Part shown: positions 37,927 through 46,142 of the stretch, in pieces
How the letters are laid out: each line of letters begins with the position of its first letter
How positions within the stretch are numbered: position 1 is the first letter of the stretch
Source of the DNA: Martelella mediterranea
Lineage (GTDB): Bacteria; Pseudomonadota; Alphaproteobacteria; Rhizobiales; Rhizobiaceae
DNA length: 64,000 bases
Assembly: GCA_003001975.1 (NCBI GenBank)
Contig: PVUG01000003.1
Coordinates: 248,001-312,000, forward strand
Direction: 5' to 3'
Notes under the pieces: generated by a model
Seen by the model: only the letters and a program-made list of their open reading frames with translations
The model's database searches: none
Told to the model about the DNA's origin: nothing
Made by a program: the position numbers and the translations under genes

Positions 37927-39426
37927 ATGAACAAATTACTGACCGCCGCCTCGGCGGCCCTGCTTTTGTCGTTCGGATCGGCAATTGCCGAAGTCCCGAA
38001 CGATTCCAACGTCATCGCGCTGGCAAACCGGTTGGACAACACGACTTTCGCCCGCGACAAGATCGAGATCGGCAACCGCCTGGCCTATTGGGCGCCGGTG
38101 CTTGAAACACTGCTGACGATCATGCCCGACGGCTCGATCGAGCCGAACCTTGCTACGGACTGGAGCTATAACGGTGACAACACCGCGCTCACCCTCACCC
38201 TGCGCGAGGGCGTCAGCTTTACCGACGGCACGCCGTTCGATGCCGAAGCGGTGCGGGCAAACCTCGAGGCGCTTCGCACCGGCACCGGACAGAACGTCTG
38301 GATGGTACAGTCGATCAAGGGCTACGATATCGTCTCGCCAACCGAGATCGTGATCCATCTGACCGAGCCCGATCCGGCGCTGGTGCGCAACCTGACGCTG
38401 GTGGCCGGCGCCATGGCAAGCCCCGCCTCGCTCGGCACCGAGGAGGCCGCCAACGTGCCCGTGGGCACGGGGCCTTATGTCTACGACACCAAGGAAAGCG
38501 TGGTCGGCCGGCAATATGTCTACCAGCGCAATCCCGACTACTGGAACCCCGAGGCCTTCCCCTACGATACGATGACCATCGCACCGATGACGGATCTCAG
38601 CGCGCGGATCAATGCGCTGAAATCGGGGCAGATAGACGTAGCCGCGGGCGAGACCGTCTCGGTTGCCGATGCCAAGGCCAACGGCTTTTCGGTGACCACC
38701 AATCCGGTCAACTGGCAGGGCCTCTTTCTGGCCGACCGCGATGGCACCATGAATCCAGCCCTTGCCGACCTCAGGGTGCGCAAGGCGATCAACATGGCCT
38801 TCGACCAGGATTCAATCCTGAAATATGTCGAACAGGGTTACGGCGTCGTCTCCGACCAGGTCTTTCCCGAGACCAGCATTTCCTACGACCCGGAGCTGAC
38901 GAACTACTACCCCTACGATCCGGAAAAGGCGCGCGCCCTGCTTGAGGAAGCGGGTTATGGCGACGGGCTGACCCTGACCATGCCCGATGCGCCGCAATTC
39001 GCGCAATATTACCCGATCGTCGAGCAGCAGCTCAACGATATCGGGATCGAGGTCGACTGGGTGAAGGTATCGCCCGATGCGCTGATCGCCGACATCACCA
39101 ATGGCCGGTTCGGCGCGTTCTTCTTCCGGCTCGGCAACCAGTCGGACTGGGGCGACCTGCTCAAGCTCGCCTTCAAGAACTCCGCCTGGAACCCGCTCGG
39201 CGCGACCACGCCCGAAATGCAGGAACTGCTCGCCACCGCACAGAATGCCAGCGAGGCGGACAAGCCCGCAGCCTTTCAGGCAGTGAACCGTTATCTGGTC
39301 GAAAACGCCTGGTATGCGCCATGGTACCGGCCGGAGGCGATCAGCATCACCGCGCCTGACGTGATCGAACAGCCGATCCCCGGCAACGTCGTAACCTTCC
39401 CGGAATTCTACAGACCGGCGGAGTGA
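37927..39426 (+). CDS. ABC importer substrate-binding protein, family 5, system 2
   Basis: A 499-residue periplasmic receptor with a signal peptide (MNKLLTAASAALLLSFGSAIA). Family 5 elements include YWAPVLETLLTIMPDGSIEPNLATDWSYNGD, LTLREGVSFTDGTPFDAEAVRANL, TGPYVYDTKE and LRVRKAINMAFDQDSILKYV. It is separated from its permease and ATPase genes by the oppositely oriented lysR, an unusual layout for a single importer. The ATG follows GGGAGGAG. A hairpin terminator at 39452-39483 follows. With a GH3 hexosaminidase on one side and a sulfatase on the other, a small glycoside is a reasonable ligand guess. Confidence 0.9.
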   Translation: MNKLLTAASAALLLSFGSAIAEVPNDSNVIALANRLDNTTFARDKIEIGNRLAYWAPVLETLLTIMPDGSIEPNLATDWSYNGDNTALTLTLREGVSFTDGTPFDAEAVRANLEALRTGTGQNVWMVQSIKGYDIVSPTEIVIHLTEPDPALVRNLTLVAGAMASPASLGTEEAANVPVGTGPYVYDTKESVVGRQYVYQRNPDYWNPEAFPYDTMTIAPMTDLSARINALKSGQIDVAAGETVSVADAKANGFSVTTNPVNWQGLFLADRDGTMNPALADLRVRKAINMAFDQDSILKYVEQGYGVVSDQVFPETSISYDPELTNYYPYDPEKARALLEEAGYGDGLTLTMPDAPQFAQYYPIVEQQLNDIGIEVDWVKVSPDALIADITNGRFGAFFFRLGNQSDWGDLLKLAFKNSAWNPLGATTPEMQELLATAQNASEADKPAAFQAVNRYLVENAWYAPWYRPEAISITAPDVIEQPIPGNVVTFPEFYRPAE

Positions 39427-39451
39427 AGCCTTACAGATAAAAATGCTGGAG

Positions 39452-39483
39452 ACCGGCCTTCGCAGCACCCTGCGGAGGCCGGT
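39452..39483. terminator. Hairpin terminator between convergent binding-protein and lysR genes
   Basis: ACCGGCCTTCGCAG at 39452-39465 pairs with CTGCGGAGGCCGGT at 39470-39483 through one G-U pair, with a four-base loop. A short T run (GCGCTTTTC) follows on the plus strand. It ends transcription of the binding-protein gene and may serve lysR as well. Confidence 0.7.
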
Positions 39484-39509
39484 GCGCTTTTCGGGATTTC
39501 ATCGTTTCG

Positions 39510-40439
39510 TCAGGAAAACGACAGCCCTTGCAACACCTCGCCGCTGGCCTCGCCAAGCGCCTGCACCGGCTCCCAGCCGGCCGCCTCCTCGCGGATGACC
39601 ATGCCGATTTTCACCTCGCGCCGGGTCAGGCCCACCGGCACCGGCACAAGCCGTGGAGAAACAGCAGCCATGGTGATGGGTTCCGGCAGCAGCGACAGGT
39701 AGTCTCCCCGCTGCAGCGAGGCGAGCGCCGTGTTGAGGCTGTCGCAGACCAGCGCAATCTCGGGCGGCTGACCAAGCCGCTCGTGGATCGCGTGCATCGT
39801 GATTTCGCGGTAGGTCTGATATTCGGTATAAACCAGCCAGGGATAGTCAAGCAGCGCTTCGGAGGGAACGCGCCCTTCGGCATCGACGCGATCGAAGACC
39901 GGATGGCCCTCGCGCGCGACGATGAGATTGTTCACGACCCCCAGCTGTTTCTGCACCAGCCGCGGAAAGCGGTTCTCGGCGCTGATGCCGGAGAGGATGA
40001 CGTCCAGCCGCCCCTCGCTCAGATCCTCATAGGAATCGGTGGGATGCGCGCGGTGGATCTCGAAGACCATTTTCGGGAACCGGCGCTGCATCCTGAGCAT
40101 CACTTCAGGCAGGATCACCGTGCGCCAGACCGGGCCCGCGCCGATTCTCAGATGGATGCGCCCTGCGCCCCCCTCGGTCCGCAATTCCTCGTCCGTCAGT
40201 TCCCACTGGCGCATCAGCCGCAACGAGGCCGAACGCACCTTCAGGCCGAAAAGCGTCGGCCGCACGCCGCGTGCATGCCGTTCGACCAGCGGCTGTCCGA
40301 AATAGTTTTCCAGCTGCGCCAGCGACCGCGAGAGCGCGGGCTGCGTGATGTGCAGCCGCTCGGCCGCCTGCCGCAGGCTGCCTTCCTCGATAATGGCCTG
40401 GAGTCGAAAGAGATGTGTGATCTGATCGAGCACGAGCAA
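39510..40439 (-). CDS. LysR-family transcriptional regulator
   Basis: A 309-residue regulator with the N-terminal HTH (FRLQAIIEEGSLRQAAERLHITQPALSRSLAQLENYFGQPLVERHARGVRPTLFG, about residues 10-68) and a LysR substrate domain starting near residue 95. It faces away from the permease operon and converges on the binding-protein gene. A motif shared by both promoters (37824 and 40469) makes it the probable local regulator. Effector unknown. The start at 40439 has no strong ribosome site; other start codons are a few residues upstream only in shadow frames. Confidence 0.92.
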   Translation of the reverse strand: MLVLDQITHLFRLQAIIEEGSLRQAAERLHITQPALSRSLAQLENYFGQPLVERHARGVRPTLFGLKVRSASLRLMRQWELTDEELRTEGGAGRIHLRIGAGPVWRTVILPEVMLRMQRRFPKMVFEIHRAHPTDSYEDLSEGRLDVILSGISAENRFPRLVQKQLGVVNNLIVAREGHPVFDRVDAEGRVPSEALLDYPWLVYTEYQTYREITMHAIHERLGQPPEIALVCDSLNTALASLQRGDYLSLLPEPITMAAVSPRLVPVPVGLTRREVKIGMVIREEAAGWEPVQALGEASGEVLQGLSFS

Positions 40440-40468
40440 TAAACTCCACGCATTGCTTTCAGGTCTAA

Positions 40469-40490
40469 TTGCATTATCGACGTATAGCGT
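40469..40490 (+). promoter_or_regulatory. Candidate LysR box in the lysR/permease intergenic region
   Basis: ATTGCATTATCGACGTATAGCG begins with the same eight bases as the site before the binding-protein gene and keeps the palindromic form TGCAT-N5-ACGTA with one mismatch. It lies 30 bases upstream of lysR and 84 bases before the permease start, the usual place for autoregulation and divergent activation. Confidence 0.55.
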
Positions 40491-40573
40491 CCTTGTCTAG
40501 ACTGGCCAGTCTGGATGTCACCGGAGGATGCCGGCGCGGCAAGCGCGGCGGCAGACATTGAGGAGGAAAATGT

Positions 40574-41515
40574 ATGCTGGGCTATCTGAGCCGGCGCATC
40601 GCGTCGGGGATCGTGCTCCTGTTCGCGATTTCGCTTCTGACTTTTTCGCTCATGTACGGCGCGACCGGCAACGTCGCCCGTAATTTTCTGGGCGAGAATG
40701 CCACCCAGGAACAGGTGCGCGCCCTTGAGGACGAACTGGGCATCAACCGTCCCCTGATGGTCCAGTATGGCGACTGGCTGAGCAGCGCGGTGACCGGCGA
40801 TCTCGGCCGTTCCTGGACATCGAATGCCCGGGTGAGCGACGAACTCGGCCGCAGGCTGCCGGTGACGCTGTCGGTCGTCGCCATCGCCGTCGGCTTCATG
40901 GCGATCCTTTCCGCCGTGCTCGGCATTACGGCTGCGGTGCGTGGCGGCTGGTCCGACCGGCTGATCCAGGTCGGCAGCGTCATCGGTTTCGCCCTGCCGA
41001 ATTTCTGGCTGGCGCTGATGCTCGTCATCGTCTTCGCGGTGAACCTGCGCTGGCTGCCGGCAACCGGCTATGTCTCGTTTTCCGCCTCACCGTCTGCCTG
41101 GCTTGCCTCGCTGGTTCTGCCTGTGGGCGCGCTCGCCTTTTCCGGCATCGCCTCCTCCTCGCAGCAGGTTCGCGGCGCGGTGATCGATGCGCTCAGGGGC
41201 GATTATGTCCGCACCCTGCGCGCCCGCGGCATCAGCCCGCGCTCGATCCTCTTCCGCCATGTTCTGCGCAACGCCATGCCCGCAGCGCTCACCGTGCTTT
41301 CGGTGCAGTTCATCGCCCTGCTCGGGGGGGCGGCAATCATCGAAAGGGTCTTCGCGATCCCCGGCATGGGATCGCTCACCGTCACCTCCGCTCTGGCGGG
41401 CGACGTGCCGATGCTGATGGGCATTGTCGTCACCCTCATCATTCTGGTGCTGCTGGTGAATATCCTGATCGACATCATCAATGCCTGGCTCAACCCGAAG
41501 GTGCGCGTATCATGA
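40574..41515 (+). CDS. ABC importer permease (DppB/OppB type), system 2
   Basis: A 313-residue inner-membrane permease. It has the N-terminal helix IASGIVLLFAISLLTFSLMYG, the periplasmic GENATQEQVRALEDELGINRPLMVQYGDWL region, the EAA loop near RARGISPRSILFRHVLRNAMP and the C-terminal domain ending LIDIINAWLNPKVRV. The ATG follows AGGAGG closely. It overlaps the following gene by four bases and starts the second half of the split importer. Confidence 0.92.
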   Translation: MLGYLSRRIASGIVLLFAISLLTFSLMYGATGNVARNFLGENATQEQVRALEDELGINRPLMVQYGDWLSSAVTGDLGRSWTSNARVSDELGRRLPVTLSVVAIAVGFMAILSAVLGITAAVRGGWSDRLIQVGSVIGFALPNFWLALMLVIVFAVNLRWLPATGYVSFSASPSAWLASLVLPVGALAFSGIASSSQQVRGAVIDALRGDYVRTLRARGISPRSILFRHVLRNAMPAALTVLSVQFIALLGGAAIIERVFAIPGMGSLTVTSALAGDVPMLMGIVVTLIILVLLVNILIDIINAWLNPKVRVS

Positions 41516-43293
41516 GTGATCCGAACGTCGCAGAGCTGCCGCTCCCCAAAGGCCCGGCACGGGAAAGCTTCTTCCTTTCGGTCCTTCGCAATCCGCTTGG
41601 CCTGCTGGCGATCATCCTGCTCGGCCTAGTGATCTTGATGGCGATCTTCGCCCCGGTGCTGGCCCCCAACGACCCGACGCGGGTTCAGATATTCTCGGTC
41701 AATGCACCGCCCGGCCAGGGCTATCTTCTGGGCGGCGACGGTTCGGGCCGCGACATCTTCAGCCGGCTGATCTACGGCGCCCGGAACACGCTTGTTGGCG
41801 CGCTCATCGCGGTTTGCGTTTCGGGGCTGATCGGCGTTTCCGCCGGGCTTTTCGCAGGCTATCACGGCCGCCGGTTCGACCTCGTCGCCAGCTGGATCTT
41901 CGACGCCTTCATGGCGCTGCCGGCGATCATCGTGCTGCTGGCGCTCTATCAGTCGCTCGGCTCGTCGATTTACATCTCCATGGGGGTTTTCAGCGTTCTG
42001 CTGTCGCCGGGCTTCTTCCGCCTGACCCGCAATCTGGTGCAGGGTATCAAGCACGAGCTCTATATCGACGCCGCGCGCGTCTCGGGCCTGTCGGATATCA
42101 GGATCATCGTGCGCCACATCCTGCTGGTGGTGCGCGCGCCGCTCATCATTCAGGTTTCCATCGTTTCAGGCGTTGCCATCGTCATTCAGGCGGGGCTGGA
42201 ATTTCTCGGCCTCGGCGATCCGTCCGTGCCGACCTGGGGCGGCATGCTGCAGGACGCCTTTGCCAACATGTTCACCGCGCCAATCTCGCTGATCTGGCCG
42301 GGCCTGACCATCGCGATCACCGTGGCATCCTTCGTGCTGCTGGCCAATGCCATCCGCGACCGCATGCAATCGGGCGGCTCGACCACCCACCGCAAGCCGA
42401 AGCTTCCGCCGGCGACGGCGGCCACAACGGCGAATCCGCCGCAGGACCCCGATATCGTGCTCGACGTACGCGACCTCGTCGTCGCCTATCCCGATGGCGA
42501 TGCATGGCGCGAGGTCGTCAAAGGCGTATCGCTTGAGGTCCGCAAGGGCGATGTGCTGGGCCTTGTCGGCGAAAGCGGCTCGGGCAAGACCCAGACGGCC
42601 TTTGCCATTCTCGGCCTGCTGTCCACCGGCGGCCGTATCCTCGGCGGGTCAATCTTCTTCGACGGGCAGGATCTGTCCAAACTCTCGGAGGCCGAAATCC
42701 GGGCGCTGCGCGGTCGCCGCATCGCCTATGTGCCGCAGGAGCCGATGTCGAACCTCGATCCGTCGTTCCGCATCGGCTACCAGCTTGTCGAACCCATGTG
42801 CACCGTGCTCGGGATTTCGCGCGCCGAGGCGAAAAAGCGGGCGCTGAAGCTTCTGGCCCGCGTCGGCCTGCCCGATCCGGAGCGCACCTTCCGCTCCTAT
42901 CCGCACCAGATTTCGGGCGGCATGGCGCAGCGCGTGCTGATTGCCGGCGCCGTCTCCTGTAATCCCGACCTGCTGATCGCCGACGAGCCGACCACCGCGC
43001 TCGACGTGACGATCCAGGCCGAGGTGCTCGACCTGCTGCGCGATCTCGAGGCCGAGTTCCACATGTCGGTGATCCTCGTCACCCACAATTTTGGCGTGGT
43101 TGCAGACAGCTGCAACAAGGTGGCGGTGATGAATGACGGCCGCGTGGTCGAGGCCAACGACGTCAACGCACTCTTCGCCGCGCCGCAGCACGACTATACC
43201 CGCATGCTTCTCGGCTCCGTGCTCGAAGACGGCGACACCCGCACCTACACGCCGCCAAAGCAGACTTCGACCGCCAATGAGGTGACCGCATGA
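41512..43293 (+). CDS. Fused ABC permease-ATPase (DppC + DppD), system 2
   Basis: One 593-residue chain joins two subunits. Residues about 1-285 are a DppC-type permease ([58 protein letters not shown]). A proline/threonine-rich linker follows around residues 290-310. Residues about 315-593 are a DppD-type ATPase with Walker [10 protein letters not shown], signature [15 protein letters not shown], Walker [13 protein letters not shown] and VTHNFGVV. The A-box ends GKTQ where most have GKST. Such fusions are known among alphaproteobacterial importers. It is coupled at both ends by ATGA overlaps. Confidence 0.92.
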   Translation: MSDPNVAELPLPKGPARESFFLSVLRNPLGLLAIILLGLVILMAIFAPVLAPNDPTRVQIFSVNAPPGQGYLLGGDGSGRDIFSRLIYGARNTLVGALIAVCVSGLIGVSAGLFAGYHGRRFDLVASWIFDAFMALPAIIVLLALYQSLGSSIYISMGVFSVLLSPGFFRLTRNLVQGIKHELYIDAARVSGLSDIRIIVRHILLVVRAPLIIQVSIVSGVAIVIQAGLEFLGLGDPSVPTWGGMLQDAFANMFTAPISLIWPGLTIAITVASFVLLANAIRDRMQSGGSTTHRKPKLPPATAATTANPPQDPDIVLDVRDLVVAYPDGDAWREVVKGVSLEVRKGDVLGLVGESGSGKTQTAFAILGLLSTGGRILGGSIFFDGQDLSKLSEAEIRALRGRRIAYVPQEPMSNLDPSFRIGYQLVEPMCTVLGISRAEAKKRALKLLARVGLPDPERTFRSYPHQISGGMAQRVLIAGAVSCNPDLLIADEPTTALDVTIQAEVLDLLRDLEAEFHMSVILVTHNFGVVADSCNKVAVMNDGRVVEANDVNALFAAPQHDYTRMLLGSVLEDGDTRTYTPPKQTSTANEVTA

Positions 43294-44102
43294 CCGACCA
43301 GACGCTCATCGATTGCAGGGAGGTGAATGTGCATTTCGGCGCGCTTCACGTCCTCAAGAATGTCAATCTCGATATCCGCCAGGGCGAGACGGTGGGTCTC
43401 GTCGGCGAAAGCGGGTCGGGCAAGACCACGCTCGGCCGCTCGATCCTCGGGATCGGGCCAGTGTCCTCGGGCAGTATCCGCTACGAGGGTCAGGAGATTG
43501 CCGGACGCAGCCCGCGCGAGCGCGGCACGGCGGGTTCCGAAATCCAGGCGGTGTTTCAGGACCCCTACACCTCGCTCAATCCGTCGATGACCATCGAGGA
43601 CATCCTGATCGAGCCGATCGTCGCCCGCCGCCGGCAAAGCGCCAGCGAGGCCCGGCGACAGGTGCGCGATCTGCTCGACCATGTGAAGCTGCCCGCCGAT
43701 GCCGCCCACCGCTTTCCGCGGGAATTTTCCGGCGGCCAGCGCCAGCGGGTGGCCATTGCCCGCGCGCTTGCCCTGTCGCCGCGCCTTATCGTCTGCGACG
43801 AACCGGTGTCCGCGCTCGATCTTTCGACCCAGGCGCGGGTGCTGGACCTTTTCATCCAGATTCAGCAGGAGACCGGCGTGGCCTATCTGTTCGTCTCGCA
43901 CGACCTTGCCGTCGTTCGCCACATCTCCCACCGGGTCGCGGTCATGCGCGGCGGCGAGGTGGTGGAATTCGGCGAATGCGATCAGGTCACCGCCCGCCCG
44001 AACCACGCCTATACGCGGCGACTGCTGCTGGCGGCGCCGGTCGCCGATCCCGTCCGGCAGGCAAAGCGCCGCGCCGAATTCAAAGCCATGAAGGAGGGCT
44101 GA
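43290..44102 (+). CDS. ABC importer ATPase (DppF/OppF type), system 2
   Basis: A 270-residue nucleotide-binding subunit. Walker A is [16 protein letters not shown], the signature FSGGQRQRVAIARAL, Walker B LIVCDEPVSALD and the switch region VSHDLAVVRHI. QDPYTSLNPSMTIEDIL is typical of DppF. It pairs with the ATPase half of the preceding fusion. Its stop lies one codon before the sulfatase start region. Confidence 0.92.
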   Translation: MTDQTLIDCREVNVHFGALHVLKNVNLDIRQGETVGLVGESGSGKTTLGRSILGIGPVSSGSIRYEGQEIAGRSPRERGTAGSEIQAVFQDPYTSLNPSMTIEDILIEPIVARRRQSASEARRQVRDLLDHVKLPADAAHRFPREFSGGQRQRVAIARALALSPRLIVCDEPVSALDLSTQARVLDLFIQIQQETGVAYLFVSHDLAVVRHISHRVAVMRGGEVVEFGECDQVTARPNHAYTRRLLLAAPVADPVRQAKRRAEFKAMKEG

Positions 44103-44105
44103 ACC

Positions 44106-45872
44106 ATGCGCGCCATCGTCTTGATGTTCGACAGTCTGAACCGCCGTATGCTGCCCTGCTACGGCAACACGTCCACCCATGCGCCGAATTTTTCCCGGCT
44201 GGCCGAACGCACGGCGGTCTTCGACACCTGCTATGCCGGCTCCATGCCCTGCATGCCAGCGCGGCGCGAGATGCACACCGGGCGCTACAACTTCCTGCAT
44301 CGTTCCTGGAGCCCGATCGAGCCCTTCGACGACAGCGTGCCCGAGATGCTGCGCAAGGCCGGCATCTATACCCATCTCATCACCGACCATCAGCATTACT
44401 GGGAGGATGGCGGTGCCACCTATCACAACCGGTTCTCCTCCTACGAGTTCTTCCGCGGCCAGGAAGGCGACCTCTGGAAGGGCGACGTGACCGGCATCGA
44501 CCGCGATCAGCTCGGCAATTTCGCCTATCGGATGCGCCAGCAGGACAAGGTCAACCGCCGTCACATGGCAAGCGAGGCCGATCATCCGCAGACCGGCGTG
44601 TTCGACGCCGGGCTGGAGTTCATCACCACCAATGCCGGGGAGGATGACTGGATGGTGCAGATCGAGACCTTCGATCCGCACGAGCCGTTCTTCTCCTATG
44701 ACCGCTGGCACCGGCTTTATCCGGATACCGGCAAGGACTTCGACTGGCCGCCCTATGACCGCGTGACCGAGGACGAGGCGACGGTAACCCAGGGGCGCAA
44801 CCGCTATCTCGCCCTGCTTTCCATGTGCGACGCCAATCTGGGCCGGCTGCTCGACCTGATGGACGAGCGCGATATGTGGAAGGACACGATGCTGATCGTA
44901 TGCACCGACCACGGCTATATGCTGGGCGAGAAAGGCTGGTGGTCGAAATCGGTGATGCCCTGGTATGACGAGACGATCCACACACCCCTTTTCGTCTGGG
45001 ACCCGCGCGCGGCGGTCAAGGGCGAACGCCGCAAGTCGCTGGTGCAGACCATCGATATCGGCCCGACCCTGCTCGACCTCTTCGGCCAGGCGCCCACCCG
45101 CGACATGGAAGGACAGGCCCTGTCCCGGACAGTCAGGTCAGACACGCCCGTGCGCGAGGCAGGCCTGTTCGGCATGTTCGGCAGCCATGTGAGCGTCACC
45201 GACGGGCGCTATGTCTATATGCGCGCTTCCGCCACGCCCGAAAACCGGCCTCTTTTTGAGCACACGCTCATGCCCACCCATATGCGCGCCCGGTTCTCGC
45301 CGGAGGAGCTGGCGGAGGCCGAGCTTTTCCCGCCATCCTTTTCCTTCACCAAGGGCGCGCCGGTGCTCAAGATGCCGGCATGGACCATGGGTTCGCCCTG
45401 GAGCTACGGCACGCTGCTGTTCGACCTTGAGACCGATCCCGAGCAGGAAACGCCGCTCGACGATCCCGCGCTGGAACTGCGGATGATCGGCCTTCTGGTC
45501 GACCTCATGCGCCGCAACGAGGCGCCCGCCGAACAATTCGAGCGGCTCGGCCTGACCGCAACCGGCGCGCCCGACGAAACCCACCTTCTGGTCCGCGCGC
45601 AATGGGCGCAGGTGCAGGCCGGCCGCCGCCGCGCCCTGCGGGAAAGCGACTTTCCCGACGACGCCCGCATTGCCACAAAGACCATCGGGGAGCTGATGAA
45701 AACCCCCGCCCGCGACCTGCTGTCAAAACGCCTGCCGCAGCCGCAGAACGACATGATGGCCTATCTGATGTCCGGCAAGACCATCGTCCAGCTCGCCGCC
45801 ACCCATCCCGAACTGACCCGCGACCGCCTCGAGGAGATCGAACGCGACCTTGCCGCACTCAGCCCATCATGA
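44106..45872 (+). CDS. Type I sulfatase
   Basis: A 588-residue alkaline-phosphatase-superfamily enzyme without signal peptide. The formylglycine motif is C49-M-P-A-R53 with TG at 58-59 (PCMPARREMHTGR), metal ligands start at Asp9 (VLMFDSLNRR) and the second site is CTDHGYMLGEKGWW. Cys49 must be oxidised by a maturation enzyme not present here. The CMPAR form, with Ala in place of the common Ser, is usual in this subfamily. The start follows AAGGAGGG and sits four bases after the importer ATPase gene, so import and desulfation are co-expressed. A sulfated sugar or glycoside is the likely substrate; aryl sulfates or phosphonate monoesters are alternatives. Confidence 0.9.
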   Translation: MRAIVLMFDSLNRRMLPCYGNTSTHAPNFSRLAERTAVFDTCYAGSMPCMPARREMHTGRYNFLHRSWSPIEPFDDSVPEMLRKAGIYTHLITDHQHYWEDGGATYHNRFSSYEFFRGQEGDLWKGDVTGIDRDQLGNFAYRMRQQDKVNRRHMASEADHPQTGVFDAGLEFITTNAGEDDWMVQIETFDPHEPFFSYDRWHRLYPDTGKDFDWPPYDRVTEDEATVTQGRNRYLALLSMCDANLGRLLDLMDERDMWKDTMLIVCTDHGYMLGEKGWWSKSVMPWYDETIHTPLFVWDPRAAVKGERRKSLVQTIDIGPTLLDLFGQAPTRDMEGQALSRTVRSDTPVREAGLFGMFGSHVSVTDGRYVYMRASATPENRPLFEHTLMPTHMRARFSPEELAEAELFPPSFSFTKGAPVLKMPAWTMGSPWSYGTLLFDLETDPEQETPLDDPALELRMIGLLVDLMRRNEAPAEQFERLGLTATGAPDETHLLVRAQWAQVQAGRRRALRESDFPDDARIATKTIGELMKTPARDLLSKRLPQPQNDMMAYLMSGKTIVQLAATHPELTRDRLEEIERDLAALSPS

Positions 45873-46060
45873 GGCTCGGCCTCGGTATGGCGTTCCCTCC
45901 GCGACCCCGGCGCGGGCGTGCATAATAGCCACATCGCGAGAGCCTATATGCCGGCCTGGCGGGTCTTTGCGCTGCTTTAGTTGAGATCAGGGATCCCGTT
46001 TTCCGCCACCAAGCGTCAGGAACATATTTCACCCCCTCCTGCCAAAAGCGGTTCGTGTTT

Positions 46061-46091
46061 CAGGACGCAGAGCATGATGCACTGCGCCCTG
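46061..46091. repeat. Imperfect hairpin in the convergent intergenic region
   Basis: CAGGACGCAGAGC (46061-46073) pairs with GCACTGCGCCCTG (46079-46091) with two mismatches and an ATGAT loop. It carries the AGAGCATGATGC string that recurs in intergenic repeats of rhizobial genomes. It lies between the sulfatase and the leftward binding-protein gene, where it could slow transcription from either side. No T run follows. The rest of 45873-46142 shows nothing else. Confidence 0.45.
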
Positions 46092-46142
46092 ATATGACTG
46101 TGGGCAATCCCGTAAGCCTGAGATCAACCGGTCAGGCGGTGC

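Noticed and set aside
44106-45872. Missing serine in the sulfatase formylglycine motif taken as inactivation
   Set aside because: The C-M-P-A-R form keeps the essential Cys, Pro and Arg and is the normal form in this subfamily.
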